Below, piece by piece: positions 44,166-55,955 of a stretch of 64,000 nt of DNA; position 1 is the stretch's first letter; every line of letters starts with the position of its first letter. The translations under genes were made by a program, and so were the position numbers. The stretch lies in contig NC_058156.1 in assembly GCF_011075055.1 (NCBI RefSeq), forward strand, positions 1,364,001 to 1,428,000, read 5' to 3'. The notes beneath the pieces are model-generated. The model saw only the letters and a program-made list of their open reading frames with translations. It searched no databases and was not told the origin of the DNA. The stretch comes from Mangifera indica. Taxonomy: Eukaryota; Streptophyta; Magnoliopsida; Sapindales; Anacardiaceae.

Positions 44166-45950
44166 ATGCTCGACACTGTGAAGTACCTTATCGGCGCAGC
44201 TGGCGCCAGTGGCTACGGCTCCAAATCCACTGCCGAGCAAGTCACCGAAAACTGTCATGATTTACGATCCATTACCGTTATCATCACCGGTAAGATTACT
44301 GTTACTTTAAGAGATGGTGTGATCAATGTCGATGATCGACTGAGAGGATTGATCTTTCTTTGGTTTTTGAACTAGGCGCCACGTCAGGTATAGGGGCCGA
44401 GACAGCTCGGGTATTAGCCAAGCGAGGCGCCAGACTGGTGCTACCGGCTCGGAGTCTCAAAGCTGCTGAGGAGGCCAAGGAGCGTATCGCGTCCGAGTCT
44501 CCCGGTTCGGAGATTATTGTTATGGCTCTTGATCTTAGCTCTCTCAAATCCGTTAGAAACTTCGTCTCAGAGTTCGAGTCGCTTAAGTTACCTCTCAATC
44601 TCCTCATGTAAGCTTCAAAACTCCAGTTTCGTTTTGTCCTTCGCTTCCTAGAAAATCGATCAGAAGTAGACATTTTTGCTACTTTCATTTTCTTTCTGTT
44701 TGCTTAAAGTTCTTGGCAACCAAACGCAACAACCTGAACTCATTTTCATTTTGGTTGGTTGATCTAGAAACAACGCCGGCAAATTTGCACACGAGCATGC
44801 AATATCTGAAGATGGTATTGAGATGACCTTTGCCACTAATTATATAGGTCATTTTTTATTGACTAAACTGTTACTGAAGAAGATGATCGAAACTGCAAAA
44901 GCCACCGGCGTTCAAGGCCGAATAGTTAATGTATCATCGAGCATCCACACTTGGTTCGCCGGCGATATGATGCGATATCTGGCACAGATATCGCGAAACA
45001 AAAGGTAAAGTTTGAAAGTAAACAGGATAATCATTTACTCTTAATAAAAATTAATTAATTAATCACTTGGACTGATTATGAAATTAATGATAGGGAGATT
45101 TGACTTTTTTTTGTTTCTGATTTTTGTTTTTTCCAGTCCCTACGATGCGACACGTGCTTATGCTCTTTCGAAGCTCGCTAACGTTTTGCACACCAAGGAG
45201 CTTGCTCGGAGACTCAAGGTACACGTGGAATTTTTATTATAAAAAACGATTTTTTTTGACCTTTTTATTTTCTTGAAGATTATTGTCTTATGTTAATTAC
45301 AGGAAATGGACGCCAACGTGACTGTCAATTGTGTTCATCCTGGCATCGTGAGAACCCGACTCACCAGAGAACGAGAAGGCTTTCTCACAGGTCAATATTA
45401 ATATATAAATTTTATATTTTCTTTAATATTTTTTAAAATTACTTAATATTTAATTATCAATTAATTTTTTATTATTATGTAGATCTTGTATTCTTCTTGA
45501 CCTCAAAGCTTGTGAAGACCATTCCTCAGGTAATTTATAAAGTTTTGCCTTTTTTCTTTTTGATTTTATGTTAATGAATATCGAAAGGAAAATGAATATA
45601 AGTAATATATGTGTATATATTTTTAGTATATAATAATTTGTAATTATATAATTGAATATTATTTTATTTTTAATTAAAATTATTTAATTATATAGAAACA
45701 TATTTATTTAGATAATAAAAAATTTATATATATAATTTTATTAAACGAGTATATGTGTGTGTAATTGTAGGCTGCTGCTACGACATGTTATGTTTCTATT
45801 CATCCGAGACTTGAAAATGTTTCTGGAAAGTATTTTGCGGATTGCAATGAAGCTTGGACGTCAAAATTGGGATCCAACTCTAGTGAAGCTGCACGATTAT
45901 GGGCCACTTCTGAAATTTTGGTTTCTAGAGACCCTAAAGAACGCTTTTAA
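44166..45950 (+). CDS. Short-chain dehydrogenase/reductase, TIC32-like, 7 exons, 329 aa
   Basis: An NAD(P)-dependent oxidoreductase of the classical SDR type, closest in layout to plant TIC32 / retinol-dehydrogenase-like proteins; the substrate is unknown. Exons: 44166-44289, 44376-44607, 44768-45004, 45137-45218, 45303-45390, 45483-45529, 45771-45950, all GT-AG and in phase (990 nt). The cofactor motif T41-G-A-T-S-G-I-G48, NNAG at 120-123, the catalytic Ser near 175-177 (NVSSS) and Y206-x-x-x-K210 (YALSK) are all intact. A short N-terminal segment rich in Gly and Ser precedes the Rossmann fold, without an obvious transit peptide. The C-terminal half has the HPG motif (VHPGIV) and a CYVSIHPRLENVSGKYF segment conserved in the TIC32 group. 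Intron 6 holds a fold-back MITE. A broken duplicate lies at 23050-24256. Confidence 0.92.
45600..45750. repeat. AT-rich fold-back MITE within SDR intron 6
   Basis: The arms ATATGTGTATATATTTTTAG and, inverted, AATTTATATATATAATTTTA flank a TTATTTTATTTTTAATTAAA centre. The pseudogene intron (about 23165-23325) carries the same element, so it was in the intron before the duplication. Confidence 0.6.
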
Positions 45951-46149
45951 ATTATAAACTATGAGAGAATAAAGTCCTAGTTGTATATGACCAATGAAGG
46001 GGGAAAGAGCTGAGATATGTGTAGATAGATAATAGATAAACAAACTTACCCAAAAAATATATATATATATAGTGGATAAACACGATGTTATAATTTAGAT
46101 TAGTATAATTAGTAAAGATTAAAGGTAGTTAATTGATTAGATTAAATGT

Positions 46150-46400
46150 TGGTGGTTTGATGAGTTGGTAGAAGTTTGGAGATATAAACGAATAGATGAT
46201 CTTCTAAGGATAATTTGAGTAACAAAAAATGAAGTTTCATGTATAAAAGAAGATGAATTCAAGTCTCATTTAGTGATATATGAAGATCAAATTTTTTACT
46301 TATTTAATTTAGTAGTAATGAGGTCGATCACTACGCCTTGAGGTTTTCAATGTAACAATTTAATTCAGGTGGAATTCCTTGTTTGTTTTTTTTTAAAAAA
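46150..46400 (+). repeat. SINE-like repeat downstream of the SDR gene
   Basis: A-box-like TTGATGAGTTGGTAGAAG, B-box-like GAATTCAAGTCTC (46255-46267), and the tail TTCAGGTGGAATTCCTTGTTT before a T/A-run. Related copies are at 24430, 41450, 60855 and 61987. Confidence 0.6.
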
Positions 46401-46424
46401 AAAAAGCCTTGAGTGGGTGGATTA

Positions 46425-46962
46425 GTGTTAACTAGGGGTGAATACGAACTAAATTGAGTCTGAACACCTTTGGCTCTAGTTTGGTTCAAATAAAAAATGA
46501 TCCGATTTGAATTTTTCTCGAATTTTTTGAGCCAAAGTTAAGTTCGATTCGAGTTTGGTTTAGATAAAAAATGGCTTAATTCAATTCGGTTCGAATTTAG
46601 CTCAAATTAATAGTTCGAATTTGTAACTTGATTTAGTTTGAATTAATGGTTCGAATGTATGACTCGGATTAGTGGTTTGAGTTCATGGTTACTTGACAAA
46701 ATAACATCGTTTTGTTTAAATAATATTCAAAATTTTTAATTTAAATCAAATCAAGCTACGAATTCGAACTAATTTGAGTTGAATTGAGTCATAAATTCAA
46801 GTTATTAATTCAAATTGAATATTTTCTAGCTCAAATTTAGTTCGGTTTAAAAAACAAGAGTTCAATTTATATTTGAATTAACGAATTTGAATTGAGTTAA
46901 ATCAAGTCAAACTAACTTCCGAAACTGCATTGGTTTGGATCATATCCTGGCCTGGTGTTAAC
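46425..46962. mobile_element. 522-bp hAT-type element with 8-bp target duplication
   Basis: GTGTTAAC at 46425-46432 and 46955-46962 flanks the element (46433-46954). The left end is TAGGGGTGAATACGAACT. The inverted right end CAGGCCAGGATATGATCC is a degenerate match. The interior is full of TCGAATTTG / CAAATTCGA words. A truncated duplicate at 24707-25148 shows it was present before the tandem duplication. Confidence 0.75.
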
Positions 46963-47605
46963 AAAGAATTAAAGCAAAAAAATGTTTAGTGATTACAGAA
47001 GGATTAATTGATTATGGAGCATAGTTTTGGTTGGAAAGCTGATGAGATGATGATGGGAAGGTGATGGTTGGTTCTAGAAGAGTATGTTTGTGGCAATGCT
47101 GTGGGCCTAATGGGAAATTCCAATATCATCCTCATGCTATCATTACTCATTTTTTAAATTTATTTAATTAATGTCCTTGCTAAAACCATCCTTTATCGAC
47201 CAACCCCAGCGGCCCAGCCAGTCAGATTTCTCGGCTGAAAAAAATATAGACAAATAGACCGTTGCTTTTAAGAATCTGCCCTTTCGACTCAGATGTAATG
47301 GCCGCCCCTCGTAGCAAACGTCAAGCTGTTCCTACAGTTGGGGGCATTTTGGGTAATAAAACTAGATGCGTTACATGGATGGTTAACTTTTAATGTAATA
47401 TTAACCTTAAGTTAAAAAATAGTAAAAAGTAATTTTTTAAAACTTGTTTGGTTACATTAAAAAATAATTATAATAATTTAAAAGTCTTATTACGGCTTTT
47501 TGTATTTTCTCATTAAAACGTAAAGGACAGATCGGTAATTTGGGTTTTGGCAAGTAAAGACAAAAAAGCGCGAGTGTTTTGCAAATGAATCTTAGATAAT
47601 GGGCA
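46963..47605. other. Intergenic DNA, no gene seen
   Basis: No supported frame or repeat end. It has a patch of less AT-rich DNA around 47200-47330 and then AT-rich DNA leading into the site II cluster. Confidence 0.4.
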
Positions 47606-47609
47606 GTGA

Positions 47610-47660
47610 AGCCCATTAAGAACCAAAATTGGGCTTTGTTAAGGGCTCCTTATGAGCCCA
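47610..47660 (+). promoter_or_regulatory. Cluster of three site II (TGGGCY) elements
   Basis: AGCCCA at 47610-47615, TGGGCT at 47630-47635 and AGCCCA at 47655-47660. Site II motifs of this kind are typical of plant promoters for mitochondrial and ribosomal proteins. They lie about 85-130 bases before the first recognisable codon of the Rsm22-like pseudogene, which fits a relic promoter. Confidence 0.55.
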
Positions 47661-47739
47661 TAAGTCCTTAAACCCCCAAGCTTAAGAAAGCTTCAAAACC
47701 TTGACTCACTTTGACTCGGATCTCCGCCACCTACTGTAG

Positions 47740-50700
47740 CAGAAAGTGGCTAGTCTAATCCCTGAAACAACCCGGAAATTCATCGCACCGGAGCTAGGCT
47801 ACAGCGTAACTAACTAAACATACAAATAATATTTTTTAATAGTATTTATACAAATGATTTTTTTTTTAATGCATGGTGTATAGAGCAAGAAGAGCCATAC
47901 ATGAAGAGGAAAGTGTTGAGGTTGTCAGAATCATTCAGGGAAATAAAGGGTATGAATCTGATGCTGACAGAATCCACTTCAAAGGAGCTTTTGAAGACAT
48001 TGGTGGAAGATAAAGAGCGCCTATGAAGACATTGGTCTTAAGTACAGTGATGATGAGAATTTTGCTTGTGTTGCTTCAAGAATGCCTGCCACTTACTCTG
48101 CTTGTTATAGAGTTCTCTATGAGGTATTCAAGATTTAAATTTGTTGGATAATTTTATGTGAATTTTAATTCGTATTCATTGCATTAGTGTTATCATATAA
48201 TATAGTAACTTTTTGTTGGAGAAATTAAGGAATATATAGAAAAAAAAAAATACTAATACTAATATAGTAGTTATAGGCTTATAGCAATGGCGCAGACTTT
48301 TTTTTTTTTGGCAAACCAACTGGAGTGTTGAGGTTTTGATGAGAATATTGTATTGAATTTGTAAATACAAATTGGATTGTCAGGTTCGAATAAGGTTACC
48401 AGGTTTCTCACCTGCTAGAGTACTGGATTTTGGCGCTTTCCCTGGTTCAGCTTTCTGGTAAAAACTCAGTTTGATCATATACTAATGGTTTTTGATGATG
48501 AGATTTGGGATGGTTTTGAGTTCTATGGTAACGTAATTTAATGTAACTTGAATGAAATATTGTCAGGGCATTGGGAGAAGTTTGGCCTCTGTCTTTAGAA
48601 AAAGTGATCATAGTTTAACCATACCAGTCAATGCAGCGTGCAGGTCAGAGCCTTATACAAGGTCATTACCAATATGAATATTTTCAACTATTCAGTTGAC
48701 TAACTGTGGAAATTTACTTTATAGTGGGTCAACTTAGTAATTCATCTCTGCTCATTGCAATTGTACAATTGTTCCATTAAATGATTATGGGATTGTGGAT
48801 TGTACATTGTGGGGTGTCCAAATTCATGAATTCAACAGAGCATCATTATACAATGGTTTGGATGTGATTTACATGTTTATAAACTTCTTAAGTCCTGACC
48901 AGCTCCTTAAAGTCGGACATCCTTTCAAGCAATTGAATGGTGAGGCATTTATGTTATATTGCTTGCTGCAATCATGTATGATTAGAAGCTTAGATGGTCT
49001 ATTTACTTTCCTCTATTGCTAGAGTGTATGTGAGCATGTCTTACATATTTCGTAATTGTTTTAGGCCTGAAGAATTTGCCCCTTATTCATAGCTACAATA
49101 GCATTCAAGCGTTAAATAAAGATATCAATAGGTCTGAGGGGGAACATGACATTGTAATTGCTGTAAGTTGTATCTATAGGATTCTTTACACGTAAATTTG
49201 CCTGTAGTTGGTAGATTTTGGCTTTGCATGAACTTTTGTTATAAAATGTTTGTATTTGATAAAAGTATTTTTCAAACCAGTGCAATTTGCTTCATCTTTT
49301 ATGGCCTTAGTGATCCTACAGGGGATGTTCTGGTAATATTCCTGGTTTATCATTAAGTTCAATGTTTCACTTTATAATTGTGCATGATGGAGGGTTCCGA
49401 TGATTATATATTGCTATGTTATGGTTTGCTTGAAAACGCGCAATATTTACATTTTGATACCATCCTGATTTATAGAATTGCTTGTCAGTTTGTTATTGTA
49501 GGCATATGTTTCCCTTTGGTTTCTGTATTATCAAATTTGAGACAGGTCTTAGTTGAACCAGGTACACCACAGGGATCTAGTATCATATCTCAAATGCATT
49601 CTCATATATCATGGATGGAGAAAAGGGTGCATTCATTTAGGATGCCTGTTCAACATCTATTGTAGAGAGTGTGTTGTGTTTGTTATTTTACTTTTTTTTA
49701 TCATTTTCAATTGATACATTTTTCATCATTTCATAGAAAAGCCAGAAATCTGAGGTAGTAAATCTAAAGGTGTAAATGATGAAAATTCAAATGAATTGGT
49801 CCCTCTCAGAAGTGGTGTCCATATATCTGCTCCTGTGAGTGTGGAAATATTTTTGCTTTTATCCTTCGTGTCATGCTTATATACTCAGTAAGTATCCTCA
49901 ACTCCTTTTTCCTTCTACCCATATTTCTTGTCAAATATGGTATTTTCTTGTTGCAGTGCCCTCATGATGGGCATTATCCATTGGAGAATTCTGGAAGATA
50001 CTGTCATTTTGTTTGACATTTGCAGAGGACAACATCACAGTGTGCCTATAAGGTTCCTCCTTGACCTACACTTTGTGTGGTCTCCCCATGCAAGAATCTA
50101 TATTTTACCTGTAATGTAGCAGTAGTGCAGATGTTTAATTGTGTACTGGGAATTGGTTTCTTTTCTCTCATCTTGATACCCCATTTGATTTGTTATGCAT
50201 AAATGGTTGATCTGCCTCAGAGATTATGTATTTCTACTAGTGTCAAAGTTACTTTGCCAGGGCTACCCAAGCAAAACTTTGAGCTATTTTTGCTGCAACA
50301 ATCTTAAATAGAGTTTTGAAAGATAGAGGCTTATTTGTGATTATTATGTAGCACTTGAAGGGTGACCCTTTGCGTGGATTTGAAGATGAGAAATTTTGCT
50401 TTGTTGCTTTCAGACGTGGACAAAGACCTAGGTTAGCAGTCTTGAGTAGTGTTTTTAAATTTGTGAATTGGGTTATTTACCAATTAAATGTTTTCAACTT
50501 CTAATATGGTTAAATATCAGTAAGATTCTCTAGGAGGCCAATAGAACCTGCAACATTTGCCATGTCATCTAGTCAAAGGATTCTTTTGTTGCAGAATGGA
50601 ATTGCGTGAATCACCTTCTGATTTGTCTATATATTTTCTGTTTTGATCGTTGACTATAACAATCATATGAGCCTTTATTGGCCATGCTGATGGGCCCTGA

Positions 50701-51420
50701 TAACAGTGTTATTATCATGGGGGCAATGATTTGAGTGCTAGGCATGTTGTTAGCATGAGGTTCATTGAGGAGAACCAAAGTCAACTTATTGGTAGTTGAA
50801 TGATGAGCTATCAATGTCTGAGTGCATTTACCACGTAAAAGAACTTTTCTCAATTCTTTATCTCATAATTTGGACAGGGAACCTTGGCCTCTTGATGGTA
50901 TGAAATATTTTTACTTTGAAGGAGGCAAATGCTAAGGGAAATCCAGAAGACCTTGAAATTGACTATGGTACATCTGAAACACTCTGCATTTGTCATAGCT
51001 TTATGCGGTTAGTTGTTGTGAAATGATTAATAGAGTGCATCTAGTAACGTGCGTGCGGTAATTTTGATTTTGTCTTTGGTACTTACAGAGGATCTACTTA
51101 AATTACAAGCGGAAGCCGAAGATAGGCGACATCAGTTAGTACATTCAGTCTATTATGACTCTGATGGTGCTGATGATGATGAAACAGGCCGTGCTGATTT
51201 TGGGGGTGGCTGGGGAAAGGATTATCTTTGGTCCTGTTTGAGGGGGCTGGCATGTTTCAATCGGTGTTTGTCGATCAGTCAAAAGGGATGGCTCTGGGGG
51301 CTCGGTCGAGAATGTTGTTATGACAATGGAGCAAGAATCCTCAATTACATGGATTGACTCAAAAATCCAGTTAAGGTGATTTGTGTCCCTTCTAAATCCA
51401 AATTAACATATTTGTTCTAC
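47740..51420 (+). pseudogene. Rsm22/METTL17-like mitochondrial ribosome assembly methyltransferase pseudogene
   Basis: Introns are retained, so this is a duplicated or decayed gene and not a retrocopy. Blocks in order: ASLIPETTRKF (from 47743; the start ATG reads GTG), EEPYMKRKVLRLSESFREIK (47885), ENFACVASRMPATYSACYR (48057), RVLDFGAFPGSAFW (48422), ALGEVWPLSLEKV (48568), LKNLPLIHSYNSIQALNKDI (49066), VLVEPGTPQGSSIISQMHSH (49546), CPHDGHYPLENSGRYCHFV (49957), LRGFEDEKFCFVAFRRGQRP (50367), EPWPLDGMK (50879), NPEDLEIDY (50940), and a C-terminal block with GGGWG (51208). Lesions: a frameshift plus stops near 48020; TAA in place of an acidic residue near 48617; TGA after CHFV near 50015; a one-base insertion after GGGWG and then TGA near 51240; and the exon before VLVEP not found. 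It cannot encode a full protein. Confidence 0.85.
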
Positions 51421-51504
51421 CATTAATCTTTAATGTGGATAGTTTTCCATCAGTAAGAAATAAATAAGCTTACATTTTGCCCCACAAAAAGGCAAAAAAA
51501 TAAT

Positions 51505-51660
51505 GTTATGTGTATATATTTTTTTTACACAATTTATATACACAGATAATATGTTATCATATGAGTGAGTGTTATTTTATTTTTAATTAAAAATTATTCA
51601 ATCACATAATAATATATTATCTGTATATTTAAATTGTATATCAAAAATATACACATAAAT
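51505..51660. repeat. AT-rich fold-back MITE
   Basis: Strong mirror arms: ATGTGTATATATTTTTTTTA and, inverted, ATTTATGTGTATATTTTTGA. Inner parts pair as ACACAGATAATATGTTATCA against ATAATATATTATCTGTATAT. The centre is TTATTTTTAATTAAAAATTA. It is probably able to form a long hairpin. Confidence 0.75.
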
Positions 51661-52690
51661 TTATTGAAATGGGAATTTTACAACAAATGGGGTTCAAATG
51701 TATGACTTGTAATATGTCACAATCTCATATTTATGTATGAGGATGACAATATAAAATTGAATTTTTACACAGCAGCCTTTAATTTGTCTTCCACTGCCAA
51801 CCTTTCATTGAACTTAGTCGGTTTCATTTATTGTCATTGGTCCAAACTTGTCTGGCCGATACTTTACCTTTATTTGCCACGTAAAGATGCTGAAATTTGG
51901 GAATTCCATATGCCCAAATGGCAATGAACATATCAATTAAACAGATTCTGTGGCTCTCCTTACAGAATTATTATTATTATTAAATTCATTCCAAGGAATA
52001 TAATTTCATTATGGGATCTTTGGAAATCACTAAAGATGGCAATTCAACCCACAAATTTGGGTCTTTTGTTCGTTTCTCCCTAAATAAGGAGGAGATTTCT
52101 TGATAAAGACAGCGACATGGATGACTCGAATTTTCGTAATCATGAACAAAGTGAGAACTAAGATAAATGTATTCTTAACTTATTCTCTTCATATATATTC
52201 TTTAAAAGTTTACATATTAAATCACTTTTCAAAATTTTGAATTATTAAAAATATGTTATGACACTAAACAAATATTCAATTATATTTCTAATAAGGATAG
52301 AGGAAAGTGTGCATAGATGGGAAGGGAACAGAGAGATATTTTCTTTGCAAAGAAGGGATAAAGATTTTCCGTCATTCCTATATTGAAAAAAGGATGAGAA
52401 CAAGAAAAGTTATTTGTTGTGGGAATGAATACAGAGATTAAGGTATTCATCTCCTGTCTAACTTGTTGCCATCTCTAGAGATCACATAATTAAAAAGAAA
52501 AATGTTTAGTAAGAATGGCAATCTAACCAAAATGATATGTGACACACCGACTTATTAATTCTTTATTAATGAACATGATACAGAGTCGTTGGTAGATAAT
52601 TATTTAATGCGCTTGTTCTAGTTGACAAGAAAACTCAACTTGAAAACATATACAGTTTACAACAGAGGGACTCAGATTGACCTCCATTAA
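51661..52690. other. Spacer between the Rsm22 pseudogene and the MYB gene
   Basis: No gene is supported. The 64-codon frame at 51733-51927 has no family features. About 52000-52480 shows GAATGAATACAGAGATTAAG / GGAAGGGAACAGAGAGA wording like a decayed repeat with the GGGATGAC-type MITE of 19633-20215. The MYB 3' UTR should lie in 52560-52695. Confidence 0.4.
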
Positions 52691-52695
52691 TTAAC

Positions 52696-53575
52696 TTAAT
52701 TGATAAGCAGCAGATCCTGATCATACTCTTCAAGATATCCATCAAGAAAGTTTAGAAATGAATTATCGCATGTGAAATTGTAACATTCTTGGTTAACCTG
52801 AGAGTTGTAAGCTTTTTCTTCATCTGTAAGAGGAGGCCAGCATGGAGCGGGAGAATCAGTCAAAGCAACCTCTGCATCATTTGCTTTCATAATATTTGCT
52901 TCTCCATGGCTGCAGGATAATGATGATGACCCACTTCTTGCCCCGTTCTGATCAAAACCCATGTTATTAATTGCGCTGAAGTATGGAGAAACCCTTACAG
53001 CCTTTGGAAGATAAACTTTTGTCTTTGTAATCTCTTCTTCACTCTCCTCCTTCTTGAGTTTCTTCTTTTCACCTGTGGATCGGCCTCTTTTCTTCACTGT
53101 TTTTGCTGCTTTTGGCTGAGTTTCTTTACTTTTTCCCACTCTTTTGCTCAGATAAGAATTCCAGTGGTTTTTTATCTCATTGTCGGTTCGACCAGGCAGC
53201 CTTTTTGCAATGAGAGACCAACGATTTCCCAGTAGAGAGTGAAACCTGATGATCAGTTCCTCCTCATCTGGTGAAATATTTCCTCTCTTAATATCAGGTC
53301 GAAGATAGTTCATCCATCTCAGCCTGCAACTCTTCCCACATCTAAGCAGCCCTTCAAACAAACAAATCAAAATCCAGTCAATGAAAGTGAATCAAATGAT
53401 AAAATAAATATATCAGCAATCACTTAGCTAGATTATTTTTACCAGCGTTTTTAGGCAGATTTCTCCACTGGCCTTCTCCATGAACTCGAATATAATTCAC
53501 CAGCAAAGAATCTTCCTGCACACTCCATGAACCTTTATGCAAACCCACTTTAGAACAACATGGGGCTCTCACCAT
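52696..53575 (-). CDS. R2R3-MYB transcription factor, 2 exons, 262 aa
   Basis: A nuclear DNA-binding regulator. Exon 1 is 53443-53575 (start ATG at 53575; [20 protein letters not shown]), with an intron of 91 bp at 53352-53442. Exon 2 is 52696-53351. R2 covers about residues 14-61 and R3 about 67-115, ending in [14 protein letters not shown]. The bHLH-partner motif [DE]Lx2[RK]x3Lx6Lx3R is complete at 76-95 ([20 protein letters not shown]), so it likely works with a bHLH protein, as TT2/MYB5-type regulators do. The tail is Lys-rich (116-152), then [13 protein letters not shown], a Ser-rich stretch, and an acidic end [13 protein letters not shown] that may activate transcription. The usual second intron in R3 is absent. 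A TTTAAA at about 53650 may serve as the TATA box. Target genes and subgroup are uncertain. Confidence 0.9.
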
Positions 53576-53767
53576 TTTTGTCTCTTACGAACTTCTCAAG
53601 AGAGAAAAGTCAAGGTGAGCACAATTAACTTCAACTCCTTGGCCCCAATTTAAAGGCCAAGAACGATGTGACAGATGATCCACTTACATTTATGTTCAAA
53701 CATACACAAATTCACCAACCATTGAAAACAGAAATATTATATGATAAAACCCATCACGTATCCTATG

Positions 53768-53770
<3 letters not shown>

Positions 53771-53817
<47 letters not shown>
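53771..53817. repeat. (TA)n microsatellite
   Basis: About 23 TA units, upstream of the MYB gene. The 62-codon frame 53668-53856 is just its translation (Tyr-Ile repeats). Confidence 0.9.
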
Positions 53818-53823
<6 letters not shown>

Positions 53824-53859
53824 TGTAATACAGAAATGCAGAAATGGAAATGTTGAAAC

Positions 53860-54665
53860 TTATTTGGTAAAAAATAAAGGAAACGAATGTATAAATATAA
53901 AAAACATATGAATTTTTGTATAGATGCCAAATTTTATAAAAAAATACAACAATTTGAATTTCTTAAAAAAATATATAGCAACTTTTTAGTAACAATAAAC
54001 AGTATATATCAAATATGATAAAGTTGATTTTTTGAACATTTGTCAACAGTTGGAGAAGCTAAAGATAAAAATGAGATGAGTTTTAACACGTTGAAAAGGT
54101 GTAGAGACAAAATCAAAGATAAAGTTTAAAATTGTGAAAAAGATTAAAAAGTAAAATCGATTAAAAACTATAAAAAAGAAACACGTTTCATAATTTTTTA
54201 TATTTTCGAAACATTTCGTACCTAATTTGAAGCATTTCTGAAACGGAGTGTGCTTATGTGCTTCCTAGTAGTCATATACAGATATAGATGAGATTTATTT
54301 TAATTTATTTTATTAGCTAATTTCTTAAAGATGATGAAACTTCAACGATACCTCTTCTTCTTGTTTTCATAAAATATCTCATATTGCTTCAGGCTTCAAC
54401 TGGTTGCTTCTCAAACTTAACCTTCTTTGTCTTTGATTTCTGTTGATGATGGTGATTTTAATTAATATTTGATTTTGAAAAATATTGATTTGACCCATTT
54501 TATATTTGCAAAAAATAAATGTCAATATGGATGTACCTTAAGTAATATATTTGATTTTCAAACACATAAATTTGACCGATTATTTTTCAACTAAATTAAG
54601 CGTTTGATTTCTTCGAACCAGGAAATGATAATCACCACATCCGCCACCTTTGAGTTGATTTCATT
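53860..54665. other. AT-rich intergenic DNA, no gene seen
   Basis: No open frame or recognisable repeat end. A (A/T)-rich stretch with AACATTTCGTACC-type wording around 54180-54250 could be an old insertion, but nothing is diagnostic. Confidence 0.4.
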
Positions 54666-55265
54666 TGTATAATATTTCGGATGACTTCATTTCTTAGACT
54701 TAAAAATTAATCTTTGACCCATTACACAGCAATTACCTTGGATGAAAATTGCGAGATATATTATTTGTATTTAATTTTAAATATCTAATTAACTATTTAT
54801 TAAGATCTCAAATATAAGATATAAAATTTAAATTTTATATTAAAATAAAATAATATATGAGACTTAAATCTCATATTAAAAAATAAGGTTTGAGTTTGTT
54901 TGAAAGGCTGCTCTTGGCTGAGTTTCTTTACTTTTTCCCACTCTCTTGCTAAGATGAGAATTCCAGTGGTTTTTTATCTCATTGTCAGTTCGACCTGGCA
55001 GCCTTTTTAGCAATGACAGGCCAACAATTTCCCATTGCATAATATTTCGGATGACTTCATTTCTTGGACTTAAAAATTAATCTTTGACCCATTGCACAGC
55101 AATTACCTTGGATGTAGATTTTGGGTAATATTATTTGTATTTAGTTTTGAATATCTAATTAATTATCTGTTAAAATCTTAAGTATAAAGTATAAAATTTA
55201 GATCTTACATTAAAAAGTAAAATATGAGATTTAAAGACTATATTAAAAAGTATGAGTTTTTAATA
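54666..55265. repeat. Pair of 230-bp direct repeats flanking a MYB fragment
   Basis: 54666-54895 and 55037-55265 share TAATATTTCGGATGACTTCA, AATTAATCTTTGACCCATT and CAGCAATTACCTTGGATG, and continue with diverged AT-rich wording. The MYB fragment sits exactly between them. This is a small tandem duplication that captured or was interrupted by the fragment. Confidence 0.8.
54906..55034 (-). pseudogene. MYB R3 fragment
   Basis: The minus-strand translation includes [20 protein letters not shown] and [12 protein letters not shown], almost the same as the intact MYB ([17 protein letters not shown]). Upstream, GNCWPVIAK is put out of frame by one extra base before LPGR. It covers only part of R3 and the start of the tail, with no start or end. 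It is very similar to the intact gene, so it was copied recently or kept alike by conversion. Confidence 0.9.
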
Positions 55266-55546
55266 GAGTTTATATTCTGTTGTTCTTTTCAATCTTAATA
55301 ACTAAATTTTGAGGTGTATATCTCTCAAAGTTCATATCATTTAATATAAAAGTCGTCACCACATCTATTAGAGAGTTAGTGCACGCCAAGTTGTGTGGAT
55401 AGTCCTTTCAGACTTATATGACTCAGAACTGTCTAATTTTAATAATCATATTTTAAAATAAAAGAATACTTAATTAAATATTTAAAACTGGATGTTTAAG
55501 GTTTAGGGTAAGTAATTCCTTTGGATTTTTTTTTTTTTGGGTAAGT

Positions 55547-55955
55547 AATTCCTTTCAATATTCACCTACCTCCGAAACGACAGTTTGGACTGGCGTTGAG
55601 GATGAGCTAAGCTTCAAAGTGATTAGCCTGGTTAATTATTCTCAATTTTTTATTGCATAAAAGTTAGATTTGTGTGCCCAGTTTTGAATCTTTTGATTAT
55701 CTAATTAAATATTAAAATAATATATTATTTTATTATTAATTTAAAATTAATAAATAATATAATAATATATTATTTAAATAATTAATTAAATACTCAAAAT
55801 TGAGTATTTATAACTTTACAGGGAGATTGATTCCTTTCAATGTTTACCTACCTCCAAAACGACAGCTTGGACTGGAGTTGAGGATGAGCTAAGCCTCAAG
55901 TGTCTAGCCTGGTTAATTAGTCTCAATTTTTTATTGCATAAAGCTGGATTTGTAC
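55547..55955. repeat. Pair of 125-bp direct repeats with AT-rich spacer
   Basis: 55547-55675 and 55832-55955 share ATTCACCTACCTCC/GTTTACCTACCTCC, GAGGATGAGCTAAGC and TTTTTTATTGCATAAA blocks. The spacer (55676-55831) is an AT-rich fold-back repeat with ATTATTTTATTATTAATTT-type wording. This looks like an insertion with a duplicated flank or a local tandem duplication. Confidence 0.7.

Noticed and set aside
49378..49665. 95-codon frame as an independent small gene
   Set aside because: Its latter half is the VLVEPGTPQGSS block of the Rsm22-like pseudogene; the first half is intron.
53668..53856. 62-codon frame upstream of the MYB gene
   Set aside because: It runs through the (TA)n tract and gives Tyr-Ile repeats.
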